10,265 nt of DNA from Bacillota bacterium. Its GTDB lineage: Bacteria > Bacillota_G > Limnochordia > DTU010. The notes under the pieces are model-generated. The model was not told the origin of the DNA. It saw only the letters and a program-made list of their open reading frames with translations, and searched no databases. Below, one piece after another: positions 1-7,318 of this stretch (the stretch's first letter is position 1; every line of letters starts with the position of its first letter). The translations under genes and the position numbers were made by a program. The DNA is taken from NCBI GenBank assembly GCA_012799255.1, contig JAAZLQ010000005.1, forward strand, positions 1-10,265, in the 5' to 3' direction.

Positions 1-9
1 ATAGTTTGA

Positions 10-38
10 TTGACTCATAGTGCAGATCGTGATACGAT
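10..38 (+). promoter_or_regulatory. Putative sigma-A promoter of the purine operon
   Basis: A TTGACT box at 10-15 (5 of 6 to TTGACA) is followed after a 17-nt spacer by TACGAT at 33-38 (4 of 6 to TATAAT). A TG one base before the -10 (30-31) makes it an extended -10 type. Transcription would start near 45, leaving an untranslated leader of about 160 nt before the adenine deaminase gene. The spacer holds CATAGTG (16-22), which also occurs in the regulator promoter at the other end of the window. The site is inferred from sequence only, and more promoter elements could lie left of the window. Confidence 0.45.
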
Positions 39-44
39 TTTTAC

Positions 45-202
45 AAAGAGCTAAATTTACTTAATAAAATTAGCTAAAAGGAAAGTTAAGTGGGGGATTT
101 TAATTAATCCATGTAAACGTCAAAAGGCATCTGATCTCTTGTTTGTTCTATGAGGACACATGAACGGAGCGAAGGAATGCTTGGCAAGGAAAGGAGAATT
201 TT
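45..202 (+). promoter_or_regulatory. Structured 5' leader of the purine operon
   Basis: This stretch has no long ORF but several inverted repeats. A hairpin at 49-75 has 10-nt arms with one A-A mismatch and a 7-nt loop. A 5-bp stem pairs 95-99 with 106-110. A 7-bp stem with one bulged T pairs 145-152 with 159-165 around a 6-nt loop. No T-tract terminator follows them. I looked for the conserved core of the purine riboswitch (the joining and loop segments around TATA and CCGTAAA) and did not find it. The leader may carry a regulatory RNA or only weak AT-rich folding. The class, if any, is not recognised. Confidence 0.3.
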
Positions 203-213
203 ATGATGGATAA
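160..213 (+). CDS. Possible 17-residue leader peptide overlapping the adenine deaminase start
   Basis: An ATG at 160 opens a 17-codon frame ending in TAA at 211-213, ten bases beyond the deaminase start in another frame. GAGG/AGGA lies at 152-156, but the spacing to the ATG is only 3-4 nt, shorter than ideal. The peptide (starting MNGAKECLARKG) shows no recognisable motif or run of regulatory codons. If translated, it would couple translation to the deaminase gene, because its ribosome would pass over the deaminase Shine-Dalgarno and stop just past its ATG. It may equally be a chance frame. Confidence 0.15.
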   Translation: MNGAKECLARKGEFYDG

Positions 214-1963
214 GAGATTGATAGCGGTTGCATGCGGAAAGGAAGCTGCTGACCTCGTTATCAAAAACGGTCTTTTAATCAATGTTCACAGTGCTGAAGT
301 ATACGAGGCAGATGTGGCAGTTGTTGGCAACAGGATTGCTGCTGTTGGTCAGCTGCCTGAAGCCGCCTGTGGTGTTGATACACAAATCATCGACGCTAAA
401 GGCAAATATCTGGCACCCGGTTTTATTGATGCACACATTCACATTGAGAGCAGCATGCTCAGTTATAGCGAGTTTGCCAAGATGGTCGTTAAGCGCGGAA
501 CTACCGCTGTCGCAACGGACTTGATGGAAGTAACCATCGTTTCCGGTGTTGAAGGAATGATGGAAGTGCTGGCAGAAGCAGAGGGAACTCCTGTGAAGCT
601 TTATTACGTTGTTCCCGCATTCATGGAGGAAAGCGGCTTACAGACGACCGGGTCCACCTTGAAGACAGATATGATGGAAGAATTGATCCAGTTGCCTCAG
701 GCGATTGGCTTGGCAGAAGTGCTGGCTCCTCCTATTCTTGCGGGCAGTGACGCGTCCGCGAAGATTTTAGAGCTAGCAAAGAAGTATAAAAAGACCGCTG
801 AAGGTCACGCACCTGCTTTATATGACGGACCTTTGAATGCGATCGCTTCAGCGGGTGTTAATTCTGACCATGAAAGCACAAATAAAGAAGAAGCTTTGCA
901 AAAACTGCGTGCGGGACTTCGCGTTTTGATGCGCGAAGGTTCAGCCTCAACTGATTTACGTCCTTGTCTCAAAATTATCACAGACAATAATGTGGATGCT
1001 CGTCACTGTTGCATGGTGTCGGATGACATTGATGCCCTACACATCAAAGATCGAGGTCATCTGGATAATAAAGTCCGCATTGCCATCGAGGAAGGCGTTG
1101 ACCCTGTCACCGCAATCCAGATGGTGACACTGAATCCCGCCGAATCTTTCCGTATCGACGGTGAATGTGGATCAATTAGTCCTGGTAAGTACGCAGACAT
1201 TGTACTGCTGTCATCTTTGGAAAAGTGCCAAGTTGATTCCGTTGTGGCAAAGGGGCAACTTGTTGTAGCAGACAAGAAAGTGGTCCATGAGTTTAGCAAA
1301 TTTGAATACAGCGATAAACTGCGTGACACAGTGCACCTTCCCGAAGTTACGGGCGACGATCTCCTTATCAAAGTGGATAAATCAGCTTGCACAGCGAAAG
1401 CACACGTCATTGGCGCTTCGCCAATCTCGCTTCTGACGGAAAGTTTAGTCGTAGATCTGCCTGTAGTGAACGGTGTCGTTCAAGCTGATCTTGATGAGGA
1501 TATTATTCATATTGCCTGTGTGGAGAGGTATGGCAAAAACGGCTCTATCGGCAAATCGTTCGTCAAGAATTTCGGCTTGAAATCTGGCGCCGTAGCCATT
1601 TCCGTTGCTCACGACCACCACAATGTCATGGTCGTGGGTGTAGATAAAGATGATATGGCATTAGCTGTTAATCGTATTCAGGACTTGGAAGGTGGCTTGG
1701 TCTATGTTGATAAGGGCAAAGTCATTGAAGAACTTGCTCTTCCTATCTGTGGCTTGTTAGCAGATGAGGATGGTGATATTGTTGCTGAAAAACTGCGCGC
1801 CATTACCAAGGCTATGTCTGAGCGCGGTTGTACTGTTCCGTCTCCTAACGTCACGTTGTCCTTTATCAGTCTGATCTTTATTCCTGAGCTTGCCATAACG
1901 GACCAGGGACTCTTTGATGTAGCAAGCTTCTCCATCATTGAGCCTGTTATTAGCGTAAATTAA
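203..1963 (+). CDS. adeC: Adenine deaminase-family metal-dependent amidohydrolase
   Basis: The family hydrolyses adenine to hypoxanthine and ammonia (EC 3.5.4.2) in the cytosol for purine salvage, using a two-metal amidohydrolase barrel. The 586 residues match the usual bacterial length. Expected metal ligands are visible: H78-x-H80 followed by ESS, the bridging glutamate E172 in GLAEV, H202 in EGHAP, H223 in SDHES, and the catalytic aspartate pair D274/D275. The C-terminal domain has family motifs including ERYGKNG, SVAHDHHN, MALAVNR and TLSF. One oddity is DLME at 106-109, where canonical adenine deaminases have DPHE, so a conserved His is Met here. AAGGAG at 191-196 serves ATG 203 (6-nt gap) or the adjacent ATG 206 (9-nt gap), and the choice is open. 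It is first in the operon. Family assignment is firm. The exact substrate is not, since N6-methyladenine deaminase belongs to the same COG1001 group. Confidence 0.93.
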   Translation: MMDKRLIAVACGKEAADLVIKNGLLINVHSAEVYEADVAVVGNRIAAVGQLPEAACGVDTQIIDAKGKYLAPGFIDAHIHIESSMLSYSEFAKMVVKRGTTAVATDLMEVTIVSGVEGMMEVLAEAEGTPVKLYYVVPAFMEESGLQTTGSTLKTDMMEELIQLPQAIGLAEVLAPPILAGSDASAKILELAKKYKKTAEGHAPALYDGPLNAIASAGVNSDHESTNKEEALQKLRAGLRVLMREGSASTDLRPCLKIITDNNVDARHCCMVSDDIDALHIKDRGHLDNKVRIAIEEGVDPVTAIQMVTLNPAESFRIDGECGSISPGKYADIVLLSSLEKCQVDSVVAKGQLVVADKKVVHEFSKFEYSDKLRDTVHLPEVTGDDLLIKVDKSACTAKAHVIGASPISLLTESLVVDLPVVNGVVQADLDEDIIHIACVERYGKNGSIGKSFVKNFGLKSGAVAISVAHDHHNVMVVGVDKDDMALAVNRIQDLEGGLVYVDKGKVIEELALPICGLLADEDGDIVAEKLRAITKAMSERGCTVPSPNVTLSFISLIFIPELAITDQGLFDVASFSIIEPVISVN

Positions 1964-1986
1964 GGAATTTGATTAGGGGGTTGAGC

Positions 1987-3354
1987 ATGGGACAGACTTA
2001 TCTAAAAAATGCGTATGTTTTATCAATGAATGCTGAGGACACTGTCTACGACGGTGGCGGTGTCCTAGTAGAGAACGACAAGATCATCGCCGTTGGCAAA
2101 ATTGACCCGGAAATGGTTTCGCCGGACGCAGAAATAATTGACCTGACAGGGAAATATCTTTTGCCCGGCTTCGTGAACACCCACGTACACACTTCTCAGC
2201 AACTCAGTCGTGGTGTAGGGGATGACGTGGATTTCATTACCTGGTTACACAAGAGAATGTGGCCGTACGAAAGCAATATGACAGAAGAGGATTCTTATCT
2301 TTCCACTTTGGTCTGTAGCTTGGAATTGATTCGATCAGGCGTTACAACTTTTGCGGAACCAGGCGGACAATTCGTCAGCGGTATGGTCAGAGCGACTGAG
2401 GAATCGGGCTTGCGAGCCAAATTGGCAAAATCAGTCATGGATTGTGGTGAAGGATTGCCTAAACCGTGGCAACTGAGCACAGATGAAGAGCTTGAACGAC
2501 AGGTTGCTGATTTAGAAAAATACCACAATACAGCTGATGGCAGAATACAAGTTTGGTTCGGACTGCGCACCATTTTCAATAATACAGATGAGCTTTGCAT
2601 ACGCACAAAGGAATTAGCGGACAAGTACGGTGTCGGCATCCATATGCACGTAGCCGAGGCAAAAGAGGAAAAAGATTACACTTACGCCAAATTTGGTGTT
2701 GGTACTGTTCAGCATCTAGAAAATCTCGGCGTATTAGGTCCAAATCTTTTAGCAGTCCATGCTGTCTGGCTGAATGATGAGGAGTTGGAACTCGTCAAAA
2801 AACGCAAAGTGAAGATTTCACACAATCCGGCTTCAGCGATGCGCGTACTGGGTTTTGCACGGGTGCCGAAAATGTTAGACATGGGCATCAACATTTCAAT
2901 CGGTACGGACGGTGCTTCCTCCTCCAATCGCATGGATATGGTCGATGAGATGTGGCTTACGTCTCTGATACACAAAGGATGGCGTTTGGACCCAACAGTT
3001 GTTCCAGCTCACGATATTTTACGCATGGCAACCAAGTGGGGTGCAGAGGCACTGTTGGATGAGGATCTTTACGGATCGCTAGAAGTTGGCAAAAAGGCCG
3101 ACTTGATTGTCATCGACCCCTACGGTCCTTCCATGATGCCCGTTAATGACAAGATCGCCGCCCTAGTCACGGCCATGCATTCCAACAATATTATTTCCAC
3201 TATGTGCGATGGAAAATGGCTCATGCGCGACCGCAAGATACTATCGCTAGACGAAGATGCAATCCTGCGCGAGGCGTCTGACAGGGCCAAAACAATTTAT
3301 AAAAGAGCGGGAATCAAATTGCCCGATCGTTTTCCCGTAATCAAAGTTGACTAA
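1987..3354 (+). CDS. Amidohydrolase, SAH/MTA deaminase-like (chlorohydrolase/TrzN group)
   Basis: This is a cytosolic one-metal amidohydrolase of the group holding S-adenosylhomocysteine/5'-methylthioadenosine deaminases, 8-oxoguanine deaminase and triazine hydrolases. From ATG 1987 it has 455 residues, normal for the group. Visible ligands are H66-x-H68 in NTHVH, H221 and E224 in HVAE, H258 in AVHAVW, and D308 in GTDGAS. SHNPAS (278-283) and a late GKKADLIVID strand are also typical. The start is chosen by AGGGGG (1975-1980), 6 nt before ATG 1987. A TTG at 1969 would place that Shine-Dalgarno inside the gene. The gap to the upstream deaminase is only 23 nt, so they are co-transcribed. Its motif GTDGASSSNRMDM resembles the adenosine-type deaminases (GTDGAASNN) more than the 8-oxoguanine type. 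An aminated purine or nucleoside is a reasonable substrate, inferred and not proven. Confidence 0.85.
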   Translation: MGQTYLKNAYVLSMNAEDTVYDGGGVLVENDKIIAVGKIDPEMVSPDAEIIDLTGKYLLPGFVNTHVHTSQQLSRGVGDDVDFITWLHKRMWPYESNMTEEDSYLSTLVCSLELIRSGVTTFAEPGGQFVSGMVRATEESGLRAKLAKSVMDCGEGLPKPWQLSTDEELERQVADLEKYHNTADGRIQVWFGLRTIFNNTDELCIRTKELADKYGVGIHMHVAEAKEEKDYTYAKFGVGTVQHLENLGVLGPNLLAVHAVWLNDEELELVKKRKVKISHNPASAMRVLGFARVPKMLDMGINISIGTDGASSSNRMDMVDEMWLTSLIHKGWRLDPTVVPAHDILRMATKWGAEALLDEDLYGSLEVGKKADLIVIDPYGPSMMPVNDKIAALVTAMHSNNIISTMCDGKWLMRDRKILSLDEDAILREASDRAKTIYKRAGIKLPDRFPVIKVD

Positions 3355-3362
3355 AGCGGTTA

Positions 3363-3395
3363 CCTGCCTTCGGGGTGATTCTTCCTGAAGGCGGG
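3363..3395 (+). repeat. Intergenic hairpin between second deaminase and binding protein
   Basis: Arms 3363-3374 and 3384-3395 pair over 12 bp (two G-U pairs) around a 9-nt loop. The stem is GC-rich. What follows is CAATAATATACG, not a T-tract, so it does not look like an ordinary intrinsic terminator. It starts 8 nt after the deaminase stop. Roles could include protecting the upstream message 3' end, marking a processing site, or partial pausing. Confidence 0.55.
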
Positions 3396-3438
3396 CAATA
3401 ATATACGAAAAAACACGATGACCTGGAGGTTGATCAAC

Positions 3439-4614
3439 ATGAGAAAATTAATCGCGTTTGTACTGGTTATCGCGCTAGCTGTCGTGTGTCTCTTCGGTTG
3501 CACTCCCGCTGGTGATGATAAACCACAAGAGAGTAAAGATCCATCAAAAACGGACGGAGTCGATCCGAGCGGCAAGAAAGCCGGAACAGCGTCTGGACTA
3601 CCTGCTCTTTCGTTGGATGATCTTAAAGTAGGCTTCCTCTACAACACCACAATCGGTAGTGAAGGATATGTCTATGTGCACAATCTAGGGAGAATAGCCT
3701 TAGAAGAAATGGGTATTGAAACTCTCTACTTGGAGAATGTACCTGAAACGAGCGATTGCGAGAAAGCTGCGAGGGACTTGATTGAACAGGGATGCAATGT
3801 AATTTATGCGATTAGCTTTGGACACATGGAATACATCGCAAAAGTTGCTGAAGATTACCCTGACATTTACTTCAATCACTGCACCGGTTACATCACCAAA
3901 AACAACATGTCCACCTACATGGGGAAAATTTATCAGGCGCAGTATCTGGCAGGGATTGCCGCAGGCATGCGTACAGAAACAAACAAAATAGGTTTTGTGA
4001 CAACATTCCCAATTCCGGAAGTCGTAAGACAAGTTAATGCCTACACTCTTGGTGCACGCTCGGTCAATCCGGAGGCTACCGTTGAAGTTAAGTGGACTAG
4101 CTCATGGTATGATCCGGCAACAGAGAAAACAGCTGCGAGCGAACTTCTCAATGGTGGCTGTGATGTAATAGCGGCATACTGCAACTCCATGAATGCGCAG
4201 ATGGCGGCTGCAGAGCGCGGCGTGTGGGCCACCGGCGGAACTTCACCCGGCGGCGAAGCCGTCGTACCGGACGCATTCCTTACGGCGGCAAACTTTGACT
4301 ACGCAGCGTTCTATGTACAAGATATTCAGGAAATCCTTGATGGCACCTGGTCGAGTGCTGAAGGTTTTAAGTGGAGAGGGCTTGATAAAGGAGTTGTCAA
4401 GCTTGACACGATAACCAAGAACTGCGCTCCCGGAACAGTAGAGAAGATTGAGGAAGCTAAACAAGGTATCATCGACGGCACTCTTGATATGTGGAAAGGC
4501 GTCCTCAAGGACAACAAAGGCGTAGTAAGAATAAAAGAAGGTGAAACTCTTACTGATCAAGATTTGCTGGCAATTGACTGGTTTGTAGAAGGTGTTATCG
4601 GCACCGTTAACTAA
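3439..4614 (+). CDS. BMP/PnrA-family substrate-binding lipoprotein of an ABC transporter
   Basis: This is the extracytoplasmic ligand-binding lipoprotein of a nucleoside/purine-type ABC importer (family of BmpA, PnrA and B. subtilis YufN). From ATG 3439 it has 391 residues. A short basic start (MRK), a hydrophobic core and lipobox LFGC give lipid-modified Cys21, followed by a hydrophilic linker rich in D, K, S and P to about residue 55. The fold begins with KVGFLYN, then EGYVYVHNLGR. GKIYQAQYLAGIAAG and NKIGFV are characteristic of BMP proteins. GGAGG at 3425-3429 lies 9 nt before the ATG. An in-frame ATG at 3418 precedes that site and is rejected. It is preceded by a hairpin and followed by a stronger one, consistent with separate control of its level. 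Known BMP-family ligands are mostly purine nucleosides. The neighbouring deaminases fit this, but free bases or other ligands remain possible. Confidence 0.92.
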   Translation: MRKLIAFVLVIALAVVCLFGCTPAGDDKPQESKDPSKTDGVDPSGKKAGTASGLPALSLDDLKVGFLYNTTIGSEGYVYVHNLGRIALEEMGIETLYLENVPETSDCEKAARDLIEQGCNVIYAISFGHMEYIAKVAEDYPDIYFNHCTGYITKNNMSTYMGKIYQAQYLAGIAAGMRTETNKIGFVTTFPIPEVVRQVNAYTLGARSVNPEATVEVKWTSSWYDPATEKTAASELLNGGCDVIAAYCNSMNAQMAAAERGVWATGGTSPGGEAVVPDAFLTAANFDYAAFYVQDIQEILDGTWSSAEGFKWRGLDKGVVKLDTITKNCAPGTVEKIEEAKQGIIDGTLDMWKGVLKDNKGVVRIKEGETLTDQDLLAIDWFVEGVIGTVN

Positions 4615-4621
4615 TGGCAAG

Positions 4622-4661
4622 TGATATCTGCTGATGTGCTGACGTGCATCAGCAGATATTA
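4622..4661 (+). terminator. Strong hairpin after the binding-protein gene, probably attenuating terminator
   Basis: Arms 4622-4639 and 4644-4661 pair over 18 bp with three G-U pairs around the loop TGAC. A run of seven T lies at 4671-4677, about 9 nt past the stem and not directly after it. The stem is very stable but the displaced T-tract should make termination incomplete. The ATPase gene starts 52 nt later with no convincing promoter between. A leaky terminator or 3'-stabilising hairpin after the binding protein is common in ABC importer operons, and gives more binding protein than membrane complex. Confidence 0.65.
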
Positions 4662-4713
4662 ATTTGAACATTTTTTTCGATTTCAGAATTAACGACTGGC
4701 TTGGAAAGTAAAA

Positions 4714-6258
4714 ATGCATACATCTGATACTGACTATGTGAGAATGCTGAATATAAGCAAGCGCTTCGGAAATGTGCAGGCAAATTCTGCCGTGAATTTT
4801 TCTGTTAGAAAAGGCGAGATACATGCTCTCCTGGGAGAAAACGGATCAGGCAAGAGCACTTTGATGAATATCTTGGATGGCATCTATGCACAAGATGAGG
4901 GAACAATCGAAATTGATGGGCATGAAGTAAAAATTAATTCTCCCGCTGACGCAATTCGTCTTGGTATAGGCATGGTGCATCAACATTTCAAACAAGTTGA
5001 TGTGTTTACGGCCGCAGAAAACATCATTGGTGGTCTTGCACGACCTATTCTTCTCAATCAACAAAAAATCTACGGAAAGATTCAGGACTTGTGTGAACGC
5101 TATGGTCTGCAATTAGATCCCAAAAAGCGTTGTTATGCGATGTCCGTCAGCGAAAAACAGACAGTGGAAATTGTAAAAGTTCTTTACCGCGGGGCGAAGC
5201 TGCTGATCCTAGATGAACCAACGGCAGTTTTAACACCTCAGGAAACAGATAATTTATTCTCAATCCTCAGGGGTATGCGTGATAAGGGTTGCTCAATCAT
5301 TATCATCACACACAAGCTGGACGAGGTCATGGCAATCAGTGATCGTGTCACTATACTTAGAAAAGGGCATAGTATTTGTACTGTTAATACTGCCGAAACG
5401 TCCCCGCAGCAGTTAACTGAAATGATGGTTGGCGCAAAGGTTGATTTAGATATTCCGTATGTGATGATCCCGGACGAACAGAAAGAAATTACACTGGAAA
5501 TTAAAGATTTGACAGTTAAAGGAACAGGCGACAAACCAAAGTTGAATCAGATTAATCTGGATATTAATTCTCACGAGATTTTTGGTATTGCTGGCATTGC
5601 AGGTTCCGGTCAGAAAGAGCTTTGCGAAGCAATTGCAGGCTTGCAACTCGCTGAAGGTAGCATTTTGTTGAATGGACAGGAGCTGTTAAACCAAAAACCC
5701 AGCCAGCAAATGAGAAAAGGCGTTACGCTGGGCTTCGTTCCGGAAGACAGGCTTGGCATGGGACTTGCAGGAGGACTCAACATTGAAGATAATGCGGTGC
5801 TCAAATCTTATTGGAGACAAAAGGGCGGTATCGTAAACAAGAAATTTAGTGAGCACGAGGCAAATGAAATCATCGACAGTTACCATGTGAGTACTTCCGG
5901 TACGAAACAAGTGATCAGAACCTTATCCGGAGGCAACATTCAAAAGGTTTTACTCGGCAGAGAGATCATGCAGAAGCCATCACCGTCGTGTCTCATCGTG
6001 GCTTATCCTGTACGAGGACTCGATATTGCCGCCTCTCGCTTTGTTTATGAAGAGCTGAACAGACAAAAGGAGCAAGGTGTTGCCGTCTTATTGATCGGCG
6101 AGGATCTAGATGTCCTGATTGGTCTCTGTGATCGTATTGGCGTCCTTCATGATGGTTCTCTCATGGGAATAGTTGATGCAAAAAAAACGACCAAAGAAGA
6201 GCTTGGTTGGATGATGCTTGGTCAAAAAATGGAGAGCATTAATGATAAAGGTAGTTAA
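4714..6258 (+). CDS. Tandem-domain ABC transporter ATPase (nucleoside/BMP type)
   Basis: This cytoplasmic ATPase powers the importer. It has 514 residues with two nucleotide-binding domains in one chain, as in RbsA, YufO and other BMP-linked ATPases. Domain 1 has Walker A GENGSGKST (41-49), Q-loop Q90 in VHQHFK, signature SVSEKQ (144-149), Walker B LLILDEPTAVLTP (163-175) and switch H200. Domain 2, from about 260, has a degenerate Walker A-like GIAGSGQKEL (294-303), a good signature LSGGN (404-408) and YPVRGLD (431-437) in place of a Walker B with its glutamate. Such a degenerate second site is normal in this family, so ATP hydrolysis should rest mainly on the first. GGAAAG at 4703-4708 lies 5 nt before ATG 4714. 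Its end overlaps the first permease by 17 nt, so translation is coupled. Confidence 0.93.
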   Translation: MHTSDTDYVRMLNISKRFGNVQANSAVNFSVRKGEIHALLGENGSGKSTLMNILDGIYAQDEGTIEIDGHEVKINSPADAIRLGIGMVHQHFKQVDVFTAAENIIGGLARPILLNQQKIYGKIQDLCERYGLQLDPKKRCYAMSVSEKQTVEIVKVLYRGAKLLILDEPTAVLTPQETDNLFSILRGMRDKGCSIIIITHKLDEVMAISDRVTILRKGHSICTVNTAETSPQQLTEMMVGAKVDLDIPYVMIPDEQKEITLEIKDLTVKGTGDKPKLNQINLDINSHEIFGIAGIAGSGQKELCEAIAGLQLAEGSILLNGQELLNQKPSQQMRKGVTLGFVPEDRLGMGLAGGLNIEDNAVLKSYWRQKGGIVNKKFSEHEANEIIDSYHVSTSGTKQVIRTLSGGNIQKVLLGREIMQKPSPSCLIVAYPVRGLDIAASRFVYEELNRQKEQGVAVLLIGEDLDVLIGLCDRIGVLHDGSLMGIVDAKKTTKEELGWMMLGQKMESINDKGS

Positions 6259-7318
6259 ACGAACACAGATGTCCGCGGGGAAGAGGGCTTTATTGCAACT
6301 GCTTTCCATCGTCTTGGCCTTAGTTTTAACAGGTCTTCTTCTCTTGTTGTTAAAATATAATTCAATAGCAGTCTATCGCGAAATGTTCTATGGAGCCTTA
6401 GGGTCTCTATACAGGGTACAACAGACGATCAATAAGATGATACCGCTCCTAATCATGGGGTTGGGTTTATCGGTCTGCTTCCGAAGCCAGTTCATGAATA
6501 TCGGTTCTGAGGGACAGTTTTACATGGGAGCGATCGGTGCAACGTTCGCGATTCGGTTAATTGGTGATCGCCTTGGAGCGTTGACTCTGCCAACGATGAT
6601 GTTGTTTTCATTTATTTTAGGAGGTCTTTGGTGTCTTCTGCCTGCCCTGCTCAAACGTTATTATGGCGTTAGTGAGACTCTCGTTACCTTGCTGTTGAAC
6701 TATATCGCTATTAGAATTGTTTCGTATTTGCAGTATTCAGCTTGGAAAGATCCCGAGGCATACGGATTCCCGAAAATTGCGAATTATCCGACTGCCGCTT
6801 TATTGCCTAAAGTATTTGGAGTTCATATCGGATGGATTATTGCTCTTATTTTGGTGGCAGTTATTTATTTTCTACTTTTCAAATCAAAGCTCGGTTATGA
6901 AATGGCAGTCATGGGAGACAATCTGCTAACAGCCCGTTATGCCGGAATGAATACAAGCAAAATTCTGCTAGCTTCAGCCTTGATCGGGGGAGGCTTATGT
7001 GGTCTTTCCGGAATGATTCAAGCATCTGGCATTGAAAGAACGATGAATGATCAGATGTCGTCTGGCATGGGGTTTACAGCTATTATAGTAGCTTATATGT
7101 CTCGACTGAACCCTTTAGCCTTAGTCGTGGGCTCATTTCTTTTTGCCGTCCTGCTTCAAGGCGGTGAATACATTCAGAGTTCATTACAGATTTCGTCTGA
7201 TATTGCCCAAATATTACAGGGAATGATCTTAATCTGTGTACTGAGCAGTGAATTTTTCACCGAGTACAAGCTGTCCCTGAGACATAAAACAGGCGATGGG
7301 GAGTTGGCACATGAATGA
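6242..7318 (+). CDS. ABC transporter permease 1 (BPD_transp_2, nucleoside type)
   Basis: This is an integral membrane subunit of the importer, 358 residues, similar to B. subtilis YufP and other BMP-linked permeases. Hydrophobic segments are visible at about 19-37, 66-82, 94-106, 117-137, 145-163, 195-213, 238-256, 275-305 and 320-335. The family signature FMNIGSEGQFYMGA lies near 84-97. The cytoplasmic coupling loop GYEMAVMGDNLLTARYAGM (about 218-236) should contact the ATPase. ATG 6242 is chosen because GGAGAG (6231-6236) sits 5 nt upstream. A TTG at 6218 has no comparable site, and ATG 6269 would remove the basic N-terminus. It begins inside the ATPase gene and ends inside permease 2 (8-nt overlap), so the three are translated together. 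Confidence 0.92.
   Translation: MIKVVKRTQMSAGKRALLQLLSIVLALVLTGLLLLLLKYNSIAVYREMFYGALGSLYRVQQTINKMIPLLIMGLGLSVCFRSQFMNIGSEGQFYMGAIGATFAIRLIGDRLGALTLPTMMLFSFILGGLWCLLPALLKRYYGVSETLVTLLLNYIAIRIVSYLQYSAWKDPEAYGFPKIANYPTAALLPKVFGVHIGWIIALILVAVIYFLLFKSKLGYEMAVMGDNLLTARYAGMNTSKILLASALIGGGLCGLSGMIQASGIERTMNDQMSSGMGFTAIIVAYMSRLNPLALVVGSFLFAVLLQGGEYIQSSLQISSDIAQILQGMILICVLSSEFFTEYKLSLRHKTGDGELAHE

Noticed and set aside
45..202. Purine riboswitch before the purine operon
   Set aside because: The conserved junction and loop sequences of the purine aptamer are not visible in the leader, so context alone does not justify the call.
1057..1410. Reverse-strand frame of 117 codons inside the adenine deaminase gene
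   Set aside because: It lies wholly antisense to a conserved coding region and its translation shows no domain, so it is a shadow of the real gene.
1969..1986. TTG start for the second amidohydrolase, six codons upstream
   Set aside because: It would put the AGGGGG Shine-Dalgarno inside the gene. ATG 1987 is correctly spaced from that site.
4664..4692. Possible promoter before the ATPase gene (TTGAAC with an AT-rich -10 region)
   Set aside because: The -35 matches only 4 of 6 and no reasonable TATAAT-like hexamer lies 16-18 nt away.
4243..4824. Long reverse-strand frame of 193 codons across the binding-protein end and ATPase start
   Set aside because: It runs antisense to two well-supported genes and across the strong hairpin, has no family resemblance, and has no promoter or Shine-Dalgarno that stands out.
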